Assembly: GCF_003324565.1 (NCBI RefSeq)
Contig: NZ_QOLA01000004.1
Location: forward strand, 62,001 to 126,000
DNA from: Streptomyces sp. SDr-06
Lineage (GTDB): Bacteria > Actinomycetota > Actinomycetes > Streptomycetales > Streptomycetaceae
DNA: 64,000 nt
Direction of reading: 5' to 3'
Made by a program: the position numbers and the translations under genes
In this document: positions 52,844-62,657 of the stretch, piece by piece
How positions within the stretch are numbered: the first letter of the stretch is position 1
Layout: every line of letters starts with the position of its first letter
Notes under the pieces: generated by a model
The model's database searches: none
What the model was told of the DNA's origin: nothing
What the model saw: only the letters and a program-made list of their open reading frames with translations

Positions 52844-54301
52844 ATGACCTCAGCGCAGGTCGACAAGCACGACGACCGTCCTGCCGGCAATGAGGCCGCG
52901 GGGACCGCCCACGGTTCTGGCGAGGGCGAGGGTTACCAGCGGGGTCTCGGCGCCCGCCAGATCCAGATGATCGCGATCGGCGGTGCCATCGGCACCGGCC
53001 TCTTCCTCGGCGCGGGCAAGGCCATCTCGAAGGCCGGCCCCAGCCTCATCCTGGCCTACGCCATCGCCGGCCTGGTCATCTTCTTCATCATGCGCGCGCT
53101 CGGCGAGCTGCTCATGTACCGCCCGGTGTCGGGCTCCTTCTCGGAGTACGCCCGCGAGTTCGTCGGCCCGTTCTGGGGCTTCGTGACCGGCTGGACGTAC
53201 TGGCTCTTCTGGGTCGTCACCGGCATCACCGAAGTCACCGCGGCCGCCCAGTACATGTCCTTCTGGACCCACGGCAGCATCCCGCAATGGGCCTACGCGC
53301 TGATCTTCACGCTCATCCTGTACGCCGTGAACCTCATCTCCGTGAAGCTCTTCGGCGAGCTGGAGTTCTGGTTCTCCATGGTCAAGGTGACCGCCATCGT
53401 CGGCATGATCCTGATCTGCGCCGGCATCCTGACCGTCGGCTTCTCGGACGCCGCGGACACCGCCACCGTCGCCAACCTCTGGAACGACGGCGGGTTCTTC
53501 CCCAAGGGCATCGGCGGCACGCTGATGACGCTCCAGATCGTCATGTTCGCCTTCCTCGCCGTCGAGCTGGTCGGTGTGACCGCGGGCGAGTCCAAGGACC
53601 CCGAGAAGACCCTGCCCAAGGCCATCAACACCGTGCCGTGGCGCATCGCCGTCTTCTACATCGGCGCCCTGATCATGATCCTCTCGGTCGTCCCGTGGCA
53701 CGAGTTCCAGCCGGGCGTGAGCCCCTTCGTCGCGGCCTTCCAGAAGATGGGCCTCGGCATCGGCGCGGGCATCGTCAACTTCGTCGTGCTGACCGCTGCG
53801 CTGTCCTCCTGCAACTCGGGCATGTACTCCACCGGCCGCATGCTGCGCGACCTCGCGCTCAACGGCCAGGGCCCCAAGGTCTTCACCAAGCTGACCAAGA
53901 GCGGCACCCCGCTGGTGGGCACCTCGGTCTCCGCCGGGCTGATGCTGGTCGGCGTGTGGATCAACTACGTGGCGCCCGGCAAGGCCTTCGACTACGTGGT
54001 CTCCTTCGCCACCATCTCCGGCATGTGGGCCTGGATCATGATCCTGGTCTGCCAGATCCGCTACCGACGTCTGGCGAACACCGGCGCCCTGCCGCAGTCG
54101 AGCTTCCGCGCCCCCGGCGCCCCGTACACCAGCTGGTTCGCGCTGATCTTCATCTTCATGGTCATCGTGATGATGGGCATCGACAAGGACTCCCGCGTCT
54201 CGCTGTACTGCGCGCCGCTGTGGGCCCTGATCCTCGGCGTCTCCTACCTGGTCCTCAAGGCCAAGAACCCGGAGAACAAGGCGTTCGCGAAGCGCGCCTG
54301 A
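52844..54301 (+). CDS. Amino-acid permease (APC superfamily)
   Basis: Permease of 485 residues with 12 membrane helices of the amino acid transporter (AAT) group, including GABA, proline and aromatic amino acid permeases. The first helix carries GAIGTGLFLGAGKAI, the unwound substrate-binding stretch; ELLMYRPVSGSFSEYAREFVGPFWGFVTGWTYWLFWVVTG and AVELVGVTAGESKDPEKTLPKAINTVPWRI follow as the signature. A cytoplasmic acidic N-terminus of about 35 residues precedes helix 1. Substrate specificity is not readable. It stands alone with its own promoter and terminator. Confidence 0.92.
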   Translation: MTSAQVDKHDDRPAGNEAAGTAHGSGEGEGYQRGLGARQIQMIAIGGAIGTGLFLGAGKAISKAGPSLILAYAIAGLVIFFIMRALGELLMYRPVSGSFSEYAREFVGPFWGFVTGWTYWLFWVVTGITEVTAAAQYMSFWTHGSIPQWAYALIFTLILYAVNLISVKLFGELEFWFSMVKVTAIVGMILICAGILTVGFSDAADTATVANLWNDGGFFPKGIGGTLMTLQIVMFAFLAVELVGVTAGESKDPEKTLPKAINTVPWRIAVFYIGALIMILSVVPWHEFQPGVSPFVAAFQKMGLGIGAGIVNFVVLTAALSSCNSGMYSTGRMLRDLALNGQGPKVFTKLTKSGTPLVGTSVSAGLMLVGVWINYVAPGKAFDYVVSFATISGMWAWIMILVCQIRYRRLANTGALPQSSFRAPGAPYTSWFALIFIFMVIVMMGIDKDSRVSLYCAPLWALILGVSYLVLKAKNPENKAFAKRA

Positions 54302-54328
54302 GTCTCTGACCTGGCGGTTCTCAACATC

Positions 54329-54367
54329 CGGGCCGTTCCGTATCGACACTCGATACGGAACGGTCCG
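54329..54367 (+). terminator. Permease gene terminator
   Basis: An 18-bp stem with one G-T pair (CGGGCCGTTCCGTATCGA pairing with its complement) around the loop CAC, followed by TCTGCTTATCCTT. It also lies directly upstream of the Mec gene. Confidence 0.9.
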
Positions 54368-54386
54368 TCTGCTTATCCTTGCCGAC

Positions 54387-54809
54387 ATGCTGACCATCAC
54401 CCAGGCCCTGTACGACCAGCTCGTGGCGCACGCCCGCGCCGACCACCCCGACGAGGCGTGCGGTGTGGTCGCGGGTCCGGCGGGCACCGGCCGCGCCGAG
54501 CGCTTCATCCCGATGCTGAACGCGGCCCGCTCGCCCACGTTCTACGAGTTCGACTCGCAGGACCTGCTCAAGCTGTACCGGGAGATGGACGACCGCGACG
54601 AGGAGCCGGTGATCGTCTACCACTCCCACACCGCGACCGAGGCCTACCCCTCGCGCACCGACGTGACGTACGCGAACGAGCCGGGCGCCCACTACGTCCT
54701 GGTGTCGACGGCGGACACGGACGGCGCGGGGGAGTTCCAGTTCCGCTCGTACCGCATCGTGGACGGTGTGATCACGGAGGAAGACGTAAGGGTCGTAGAA
54801 GCGTACTGA
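54387..54809 (+). CDS. mec: JAMM/MPN metalloprotease (Mec, CysO-cysteine peptidase)
   Basis: JAB1/MPN zinc peptidase of 140 residues. The metal site is HSHTATEAYPSRTD (HxH with an Asp ten residues on), and the catalytic Glu is in DEACGVVAG. In mycobacteria Mec releases cysteine from the CysO-cysteine adduct made by CysM, and cysO and cysM lie 3.4 kb downstream here. ATG 54387 has no strong ribosome binding site but fits the family start. A cobalamin riboswitch starts 43 bases after the stop, so mec is now separated from its partners by a vitamin transport operon. Confidence 0.88.
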   Translation: MLTITQALYDQLVAHARADHPDEACGVVAGPAGTGRAERFIPMLNAARSPTFYEFDSQDLLKLYREMDDRDEEPVIVYHSHTATEAYPSRTDVTYANEPGAHYVLVSTADTDGAGEFQFRSYRIVDGVITEEDVRVVEAY

Positions 54810-54851
54810 CGGATACTCGCGCATACTGTCCGTACGCAATCTTGATCATGG

Positions 54852-54949
54852 GGCGGCAGGACCCAGGAAGCCGGTGCGAATCCGGCACGGTCCCGCCACT
54901 GTGACCGGCGCCCTCGCGGGCGCCGGAAGCCAGGAACTGACCTGCCGCC
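54852..54949 (+). promoter_or_regulatory. Cobalamin riboswitch
   Basis: The core is unmistakable: GCCGGTGCGAATCCGGCACGG, CCGCCACTGTGACC and the B12 box AGCCAGGAACTGACCTGCC. The closing helix P1 pairs GGCGGCAGG (54852-54860) with CCTGCCGCC (54941-54949). It lies 48 bases upstream of the binding-protein ATG and would shut off the ABC operon when cobalamin is plentiful. Confidence 0.95.
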
Positions 54950-54997
54950 TTCTCCCGACGACAGGGGACGTGGAAATCCCCTTGGAGGAGCTCCGTC

Positions 54998-55978
54998 ATG
55001 CCCTGGCGCCGCGCGGCATTCGCCGCCGCCCTGCTGTTCCCGCTCGCCGCCTGCACCACCCAGGCGCAGCCCGAAGCCGCCGGGAGCACCGCCCCCGGCT
55101 TCCCGTACACGGTCACCAACTGCGGCGTGACCACCACCTTCACCGCGCCCCCGAAGCGCGCGGTCACGATGAACCAGCACGCCACCGAGGTGATGCTGGA
55201 GCTCGGCCTCGCCAAGTCCCTGGTGGGCACGGCCTATCTGGACGACAAGGTGCTGCCGAAGTACGCGGCGGACTACCGCGCGGCGCCGGTCCTGGCCGCC
55301 GAGTACCCCTCGTACGAGAAGCTCCTCTCGGCCAACCCGGACTACGTGTACGGCGGCTACGCCTCCGCCTTCGCGGCGAACGAGGGGCGCGGGCGCGAGG
55401 CCCTGGCCAAGAGCGGCATCACGTCCCGTCTCAACGTGGAGAACTGCCCCAAGGGCGCCACGACCACGATGGACGACGTGTACCAGGAGGTCCGCGAGGT
55501 CGGCCGGACCTTCGGGGTGGCCGACCGCGCCGAGTCCTGGGTGCGCGAGGCCGAGGCCACGAACGCGCGGACGCGCGCGGAGCACGCGGGCGCCGCGCCG
55601 GTCTCCGTCTTCGTCTACGACAGCGGCGACAAGACGGCGTTCACGGTGGGCGGCAAGGGCATCGGCAACGACATCGTCACCCGGGCCGGCGGCCGCAACA
55701 TCGTGGCCGGTGACCTGAAGGACAAGTCCTTCGGCGACGCGAGCTGGGAGAACGTGGTGGCCCGCGCGCCCGAGGTCATCCTGATCCTCGACTACGGCGG
55801 CACGAGCGTGGAGGCCAAGAAGAAGCGCCTGCGCGACGACCCGGCCCTCGCCTCCGTCCCCGCCGTCAAGAACGGCCGCTTCGCCGTCCTGCCCCTCTCC
55901 GACATGGTGACCGGCGTCCGGGCGCCGGACGCGGTGGCCAAGCTGGCCGGGCAGCTGCGCGCCGGGGCGGGCCGGTGA
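54998..55978 (+). CDS. Cobalamin ABC substrate-binding lipoprotein (BtuF type)
   Basis: Periplasmic-binding-protein-like lipoprotein of 326 residues. The signal has lipobox LAAC with Cys19 (RRAAFAAALLFPLAAC). The mature fold has the two-lobe FecB/BtuF pattern: KRAVTMNQHATEVMLELGL, PDYVYGGYASAFAANEG and GDASWENVVARAPEVILILDYGG. Family members bind siderophores, haem or cobalamin; the upstream riboswitch argues for cobalamin or cobinamide. Overlap with the permease by four bases (GTGA). An insert with two Cys (ENCPKGATTTM and TNCGV) is present. Confidence 0.9.
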   Translation: MPWRRAAFAAALLFPLAACTTQAQPEAAGSTAPGFPYTVTNCGVTTTFTAPPKRAVTMNQHATEVMLELGLAKSLVGTAYLDDKVLPKYAADYRAAPVLAAEYPSYEKLLSANPDYVYGGYASAFAANEGRGREALAKSGITSRLNVENCPKGATTTMDDVYQEVREVGRTFGVADRAESWVREAEATNARTRAEHAGAAPVSVFVYDSGDKTAFTVGGKGIGNDIVTRAGGRNIVAGDLKDKSFGDASWENVVARAPEVILILDYGGTSVEAKKKRLRDDPALASVPAVKNGRFAVLPLSDMVTGVRAPDAVAKLAGQLRAGAGR

Positions 55979-57054
55979 GCGCGCCCGCGCCCGAGGACTC
56001 GGCACGCCGCCCCCGGAGCGGGCGCACGGCCTCGCGCCGGCGCTGCGCCACGCTCGTCGGCGTGCTCACCCTCGTGCTGCTGGCCGCCGCCGTGGCCGGG
56101 CTCGCGCTCGGGTCGGTGCGCATCCCCGCCGCCCAGGTGCTGGGGATCGTCACCGGGACCGCGGAGCCCGGCCCGTACCGGACCATCGTGCTCGACGTGC
56201 GGCTGCCCCGCGTCGTGCTCGGGGCCGTCACCGGCGCGGGCCTCGCCGTCATCGGCACCGTGCTCCAGGCCCTCGTACGCAACCCGCTCGCCGACCCCTT
56301 CCTGCTGGGGGTCTCCAGCGGCGCCTCCGCCGGGGCCGTCGCCGTCATCGTCCTCGGGGTCGGCGCGGGCGTGGCCACCACCGTCGCGCTGCCCGCCGCC
56401 GCCTTCGCCGGGGCGCTCGCCGCGCTGGTCCTCGTGTACGGACTCGCCGGGCGCGGCGGCGCCATGACCGGCGGCCGTCTCGTACTCGCCGGGGTCGCCG
56501 TCTCCTACGTCCTGTCCGCGCTCACCAGCCTGATCCTGGTCACCTCGGCGAGCGCCGAACACGTCCAGGAGGTCCTGCACTGGACGCTCGGCGGGCTCGG
56601 CGGCGCCCGCTGGGACATGCTCGCGCTGCCCGCCGCGGCCCTCACCCTGGGCACCCTCGTCCTGATCGCGCTGGCCCGCCCGCTCGACCTGCTGCTCGTC
56701 GGCGAGGAGGGCGCCACCGTGCTCGGCCTGGACACCGGCCGCTTCCGCGCGGGCGTCTTCGTGCTCGCCTCGCTGCTCACCGGCGTCCTCGTCGCGCACA
56801 CCGGCGCGATCGGCTTCGTCGGCCTGATGGTCCCGCACGCCGCCCGCCTGGCCGTCGGCGCCGCCCACCGCACCCTGCTCCCGGTCGCGGCCCTCGGCGG
56901 CGCCGCCTTCCTCGTCCTCGCCGACCTCGCGGCCCGCACCGTCGCCGCCCCGCAGGACATCCCCGTCGGCGTGCTCACCGCGCTCACCGGCGGCCCGTTC
57001 TTCCTCTGGATGCTGCGCGGCCGCCGGGCCGGCGCGGAAGGCAGCCCCGCATGA
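55975..57054 (+). CDS. FecCD-family ABC permease (BtuC type)
   Basis: Membrane permease of 359 residues with about ten helices of the FecCD type. Recognisable are RLPRVVLGAVTGAGLAVIGTVLQALVRNPLADPFLLGVSSGASAGA, GGRLVLAGVAVSYVLSALTS and HTGAIGFVGLMVPHAARLAVGAAHR. GTG 55975 overlaps the binding-protein stop. It would form a homodimeric channel for cobalamin with the ATPase next door. An Arg-rich N-terminal tail of 30 residues precedes helix 1. Confidence 0.92.
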   Translation: MSAPAPEDSARRPRSGRTASRRRCATLVGVLTLVLLAAAVAGLALGSVRIPAAQVLGIVTGTAEPGPYRTIVLDVRLPRVVLGAVTGAGLAVIGTVLQALVRNPLADPFLLGVSSGASAGAVAVIVLGVGAGVATTVALPAAAFAGALAALVLVYGLAGRGGAMTGGRLVLAGVAVSYVLSALTSLILVTSASAEHVQEVLHWTLGGLGGARWDMLALPAAALTLGTLVLIALARPLDLLLVGEEGATVLGLDTGRFRAGVFVLASLLTGVLVAHTGAIGFVGLMVPHAARLAVGAAHRTLLPVAALGGAAFLVLADLAARTVAAPQDIPVGVLTALTGGPFFLWMLRGRRAGAEGSPA

Positions 57055-57866
57055 CGACCCTGCGCATCGAATCCCTCGGCCACACCACACCCCAGGGCCG
57101 CGCCCTGCTCCACGACATCACCCTGGAGGCCGCCGACGGCGAGACCGTGGGGCTTGTCGGCCCCAACGGCAGCGGCAAGACGACCCTGCTGCGCTGCGTC
57201 CACGGCACCCTGCGCCCCACCGCGGGGCGCGTCCTGCTCGACGGCGGCGATCTGCACGCCCTGCCGGTCAAGGCGCGCGCCCGGCGCATCGCGACCGTCC
57301 CGCAGGACTTCGGCGCCGGAGCCGTCGAGCTGACCGTCCGCGAGATCGTCGCCATGGGCCGCTCCCCGCACCACCGCTTCTGGGAGGCGGACACCGCCGC
57401 CGACGACGCCCTCGTGCGCGAGGCGCTGGCGAAGGTCGGGATCGCCGACCTCGCGGGCCGCTCCTTCCCGTCCCTCTCCGGCGGCGAACGCCAGCGCGCC
57501 CTGGTCGCCCGCGCCCTCGTGCAGCAGCCGGACGTCGTCGTCCTGGACGAGCCGACCAACCACCTCGACATCCGCTACCAGCTCGAAGTGCTCTCCCTGG
57601 TAAGGGAGTTGGGCACCCTCAACCTGTTCGCCCTGCACGACCTGAACCTCGCCGCGTACTACTGCGACCGGATCTATGTCCTGGCGGGCGGCCGCGTGGT
57701 CGCGTCGGGCCCGCCCGTCGAGGTCCTGACCGCGAGCCTCCTGCGCGAGGTGTACGGGGTGAACGCCGAGGTGAGCGTCCACCCGGCCACCGGGGCGCCG
57801 ACCGTCGTCTACCTGCCGCCGACCCGGGCCGCGTCGGCGCCGACGGCGGCCACGACCACATCCTGA
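57051..57866 (+). CDS. FecE/BtuD-type ABC ATP-binding protein
   Basis: ATPase of 271 residues. Walker A GPNGSGKTTLL, Q-loop TVPQDFG, signature LSGGERQRALVARALVQQP, Walker B VVVLDEPTNHLDI and switch ALHDLNLAAYYCDRIYVL are complete. ATG overlaps the permease stop (ATGA), so the three-gene transporter is fully coupled and entirely under the riboswitch. A Thr/Ala-rich tail ends the protein. No cobalamin synthesis genes follow. Confidence 0.93.
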   Translation: MTTLRIESLGHTTPQGRALLHDITLEAADGETVGLVGPNGSGKTTLLRCVHGTLRPTAGRVLLDGGDLHALPVKARARRIATVPQDFGAGAVELTVREIVAMGRSPHHRFWEADTAADDALVREALAKVGIADLAGRSFPSLSGGERQRALVARALVQQPDVVVLDEPTNHLDIRYQLEVLSLVRELGTLNLFALHDLNLAAYYCDRIYVLAGGRVVASGPPVEVLTASLLREVYGVNAEVSVHPATGAPTVVYLPPTRAASAPTAATTTS

Positions 57867-57932
57867 GCGATATCCGTCCAGAATCCGAGATCACATTCCG
57901 GGAAGCGGACCGGGAATCTATACGATGACCCC

Positions 57933-58058
57933 ATGGTTTCGAACGACGTGAGCGACAAGACGCCGAGCAGCGGCCCCGCCCTGCTGCTCGTGGCGCGGCT
58001 GCACGTCGACCTGTGCCGTCTCGCCAGCGCGATCTGTACGGCCCGCGCAGCCGTCTGA
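57933..58058 (+). CDS. Cysteine-type leader peptide upstream of cysO
   Basis: A 41-residue peptide ending LLLVARLHVDLCRLASAIC plus a short tail. The block RLHVDLCRLASAIC is the conserved core of small actinobacterial leader peptides found before sulfur-assimilation genes; the paired Cys codons can sense cysteinyl-tRNA supply. ATG 57933 follows a likely -10 (TATACGAT near 57919). Below common length cut-offs but clearly conserved. It lies 112 bases upstream of cysO with stable hairpins in between, the layout of an attenuator. Confidence 0.85.
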   Translation: MVSNDVSDKTPSSGPALLLVARLHVDLCRLASAICTARAAV

Positions 58059-58060
58059 CG

Positions 58061-58115
58061 CCGCGCGCCACCCGCACCAACGCACCACCGCACGCCCCGG
58101 GCGTGCGGCGCGCGG
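58061..58115 (+). promoter_or_regulatory. Putative attenuator hairpins between leader peptide and cysO
   Basis: An outer stem CCGCGCGCC (58061-58069) with GGCGCGCGG (58107-58115) competes by two bases with an inner 10-bp hairpin CCGCACGCCC/GGGCGTGCGG (58088-58108). The outer left arm begins just past the leader stop, so ribosome position would decide which forms. The cysO ribosome binding site AGGAG follows at about 58157. Confidence 0.55.
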
Positions 58116-58170
58116 ACCCGAGCCCGACCCGCGCCCACCTGCCTCTTCCTTCCGATCAGGAGCCCACGCC

Positions 58171-59401
<1,231 letters not shown>

Positions 59402-59441
59402 GGGCTCCGCGCCTTCCGGGTCCGGGAGGGGCCGGGGCGCG

Positions 59442-59903
59442 TCACCCCGCCAGGTGGCGCACCTGGTCCCACAGGGTCGGGTCCACCACCCCCACCCGGC
59501 GGCGGAACGCCCACGCCCCCACCTCGCGCAGCTCGTCGGTCTCCAGGAAGCTCGGCCGGCCGTGCGCATCGGCGACCGTGCCGGGCGGCAGCGGAATGAC
59601 CCCGGCCCGCTCGTCGTGGTACTTGCTGGTGATCTTCGCGACGGTCACCGCGTCACCCCGCACCCGCAGCACCAGACACGGCCGGTCCTTGCCGCCCGGG
59701 ACGTCCTCGTAGGGCACCTCCGCCCACCAGATCTCCCCGGCCTTCGGCAGCCGCCCGGGCGCCCGCTCCGGCCCGGCCGGACGGCCCGGCGGACGCGCCC
59801 GCCCGCCCGGCCGGCGCCGCGAACGCCCGCGCCCGTCCATCAGAGCCGCGACGGCCGCGAGGGCCACCACGGCCCCCAGCGCCAGCCACCACGACGTGTC
59901 CAT
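59442..59903 (-). CDS. Membrane-anchored PemK/MazF-like protein
   Basis: Protein of 153 residues from ATG 59903 (MDTSWWLALGAVVALAAVAALMDG), one N-terminal membrane helix followed by a basic Arg/Pro/Gly linker and a PemK/MazF-like beta-barrel (GEIWWAEVPYEDVPGGKDRPCLVL and KITSKYHDERAGVIPLPPG). MazF enzymes are soluble endoribonucleases paired with antitoxins; here there is no antitoxin gene on either side and a membrane anchor is added, so a toxin role is doubtful. Longer in-frame starts upstream read repeat DNA. Convergent with cysM. Confidence 0.75.
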   Translation of the reverse strand: MDTSWWLALGAVVALAAVAALMDGRGRSRRRPGGRARPPGRPAGPERAPGRLPKAGEIWWAEVPYEDVPGGKDRPCLVLRVRGDAVTVAKITSKYHDERAGVIPLPPGTVADAHGRPSFLETDELREVGAWAFRRRVGVVDPTLWDQVRHLAG

Positions 59904-60080
59904 ACCCCAGACGTTACCGGCGCACCACCCAGCGCGCGCGCTCCATGGCAACACCATCCGAACCGGTGACAGCGCAGGTGAGTTCCCCCACAACGGCCCG
60001 CTCCAAAGGAGCGGGAGGCCTTGTGGCGCCTTACGCTCAACCCACCGCAGCCCTTCCCCGCCGCCACCCCGCCCGCCCCC

Positions 60081-60195
60081 AACGACAGGCTTCGCCTGTC
60101 CCACCCGTCGCCCGACCACCGCCCCTCAACGACAGGCTTCGCCTGTCCCACCCGTCGCCCGACCACCGCCCCTCAACGACAGGCTTCGCCTGGCC
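60081..60195. repeat. 47-bp tandem repeats, each with a 7-bp hairpin
   Basis: AACGACAGGCTTCGCCTGTC recurs at 60081 and 60128 and in part at 60175, exactly 47 bases apart, with identical CCACCCGTCGCCCGACCACC spacers. Each copy holds the hairpin GACAGGC-TTC-GCCTGTC. It lies upstream of the MBL gene. The rest of the gap from 59904 contains a further hairpin (CCGCTCC-AAA-GGAGCGG near 59999) and no gene. Confidence 0.8.
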
Positions 60196-60240
60196 CCCCT
60201 TGTCTTCTTTTCTTTTGTTGCCTCCGGAGGTTCGCGCTCC

Positions 60241-60993
60241 ATGAAGCTCACCGTCGTCGGCTGTTCCGGGTCGTTCCCCTCCGCGGAATCGGCCTGCTCC
60301 AGCTACCTCGTCGAGGCAGACGGCTTCCGGCTGCTCCTCGACATGGGCAACGGGGCCCTCGGTGAGCTGCAGCGCCACATCGGCCTGTACGACCTGGACG
60401 CGATCTTCCTGTCGCACCTGCACGCCGACCACTGCATCGACATGTGCGGCTACTTCGTCGCCCGCTACTACCGCCACGAGGGCGGCCGCTGCGCGCCGAT
60501 GCCGGTGTACGCGCCGGAGGGCGCCGAGCAGCGCCTGACCACGGCGTACGCCGACACCCCCTCCGCGTCCTCGATGAGCGAGGTCTTCGACTTCCACACC
60601 CTGAAGCCGGGCTCGTTCGACATCGGCCCCTTCTCGGTGCGCACGGAGCGGGTCTGCCACCCGGTCGAGGCGTACGCCCTCCGGGTCGAGCACGCCGGGC
60701 GCGCGCTCACCTACTCCGGGGACACCGGGCCCTGCGCCGCCCTCGACGAACTGGCCGAGGGCACCGACCTGTTCCTGTGCGAGGCCTCCTTCACGTACGG
60801 CAAGGAGGACATCCCGGCGCTGCACCTCAACGGCCGCGAGGCCGGTGAGCACGCCGCCCGCGCGGGCGCGGGGCGCCTGGTCCTCACGCACATCCCGCCG
60901 TGGACGGACGGCGAGATCAACCTGGCGGACGCCCGAGCGGTCTACACCGGCCCGACGGAACTGGCCGCGGCGGGCGCGGTGTACGAGGTCTGA
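60241..60993 (+). CDS. MBL-fold metal-dependent hydrolase
   Basis: Metallo-beta-lactamase-fold hydrolase of 250 residues, similar to RNase Z-like and PhnP-like proteins. It starts MKLTVVGCSGSFPSAESACSSYLVEADGFRLLLDMGNGALG, with the zinc motif FLSHLHADHCIDMCGYF, and later YSGDTGPCAALDELAEGTDLFLCEASF and LTHIPPW, which complete the metal ligands. ATG 60241 follows a purine-rich CTCCGGAGG-like sequence about 13 bases upstream. Substrate unknown. It is convergent with nagE2, with a shared terminator. Confidence 0.9.
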   Translation: MKLTVVGCSGSFPSAESACSSYLVEADGFRLLLDMGNGALGELQRHIGLYDLDAIFLSHLHADHCIDMCGYFVARYYRHEGGRCAPMPVYAPEGAEQRLTTAYADTPSASSMSEVFDFHTLKPGSFDIGPFSVRTERVCHPVEAYALRVEHAGRALTYSGDTGPCAALDELAEGTDLFLCEASFTYGKEDIPALHLNGREAGEHAARAGAGRLVLTHIPPWTDGEINLADARAVYTGPTELAAAGAVYEV

Positions 60994-61019
60994 GCCCACG
61001 CCCTGTTTTCGCCATGCGA

Positions 61020-61053
61020 AAGGCCCCCGGAACCGTTCGGTTCCGGGGGCCTT
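61020..61053. terminator. Bidirectional terminator between MBL gene and nagE2
   Basis: A perfect 15-bp stem (AAGGCCCCCGGAACC pairing with its complement) around GTTC, between convergent genes whose stops lie 78 bases apart. Confidence 0.9.
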
Positions 61054-61070
61054 CAGCAGGCTGCGGGGGC

Positions 61071-62336
<1,266 letters not shown>

Positions 62337-62424
62337 AACATCCTCCAGTAGGCAAGGCGCCGCCCGGGGGCATGGGAAAATACGGGGGGACGGCGGCGTC
62401 TCGGGGGGAACGCGGTCAAGCCCG

Positions 62425-62440
62425 CGTGGTCTACACCAAT
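62425..62440 (-). promoter_or_regulatory. DasR-responsive element (first)
   Basis: CGTGGTCTACACCAAT matches the DasR operator consensus AGTGGTCTAGACCACT at 12 of 16 positions. It lies about 89 bases upstream of the nagE2 GTG. Confidence 0.75.
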
Positions 62441-62441
62441 G

Positions 62442-62457
62442 AGTGGTGTAGACCAGT
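62442..62457 (-). promoter_or_regulatory. DasR-responsive element (second)
   Basis: AGTGGTGTAGACCAGT matches the DasR consensus at 14 of 16 positions and lies one base from the first box, so centres are 17 bases apart. The pair controls nagE2 and perhaps its own operon. Confidence 0.85.
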
Positions 62458-62584
62458 TGTAGCACGGTGAGGGTTAGATAAGGAACCTTCGTTTTTTGTG
62501 GTGTGAGCCATATCTGGCAATACGGGCAACACCGACACCGCGCCGTGACCTTTCCGTGGCCGCGCCGAGGCGGGACAACGTGCC

Positions 62585-62617
62585 GAGGCCCCCGGACCGA
62601 AGGGGTCCGAGGGCCTC
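62585..62617 (-). terminator. Terminator of nagE1
   Basis: GAGGCCC and CGGACC arms (one mismatch between) pair with GGTCCG and GGGCCTC around GAAG. A second hairpin CCGGGCC-GGAA-GGCCCGG (62625-62642) lies between it and the nagE1 stop. Confidence 0.8.
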
Positions 62618-62657
62618 GCGGGACCGGGCCGGAAGGCCCGGCGCAACAGGGGGAGGG

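Noticed and set aside
60081..60195. CRISPR array
   Set aside because: There are only two to three copies, the spacers are identical instead of unique, and no cas gene is present.
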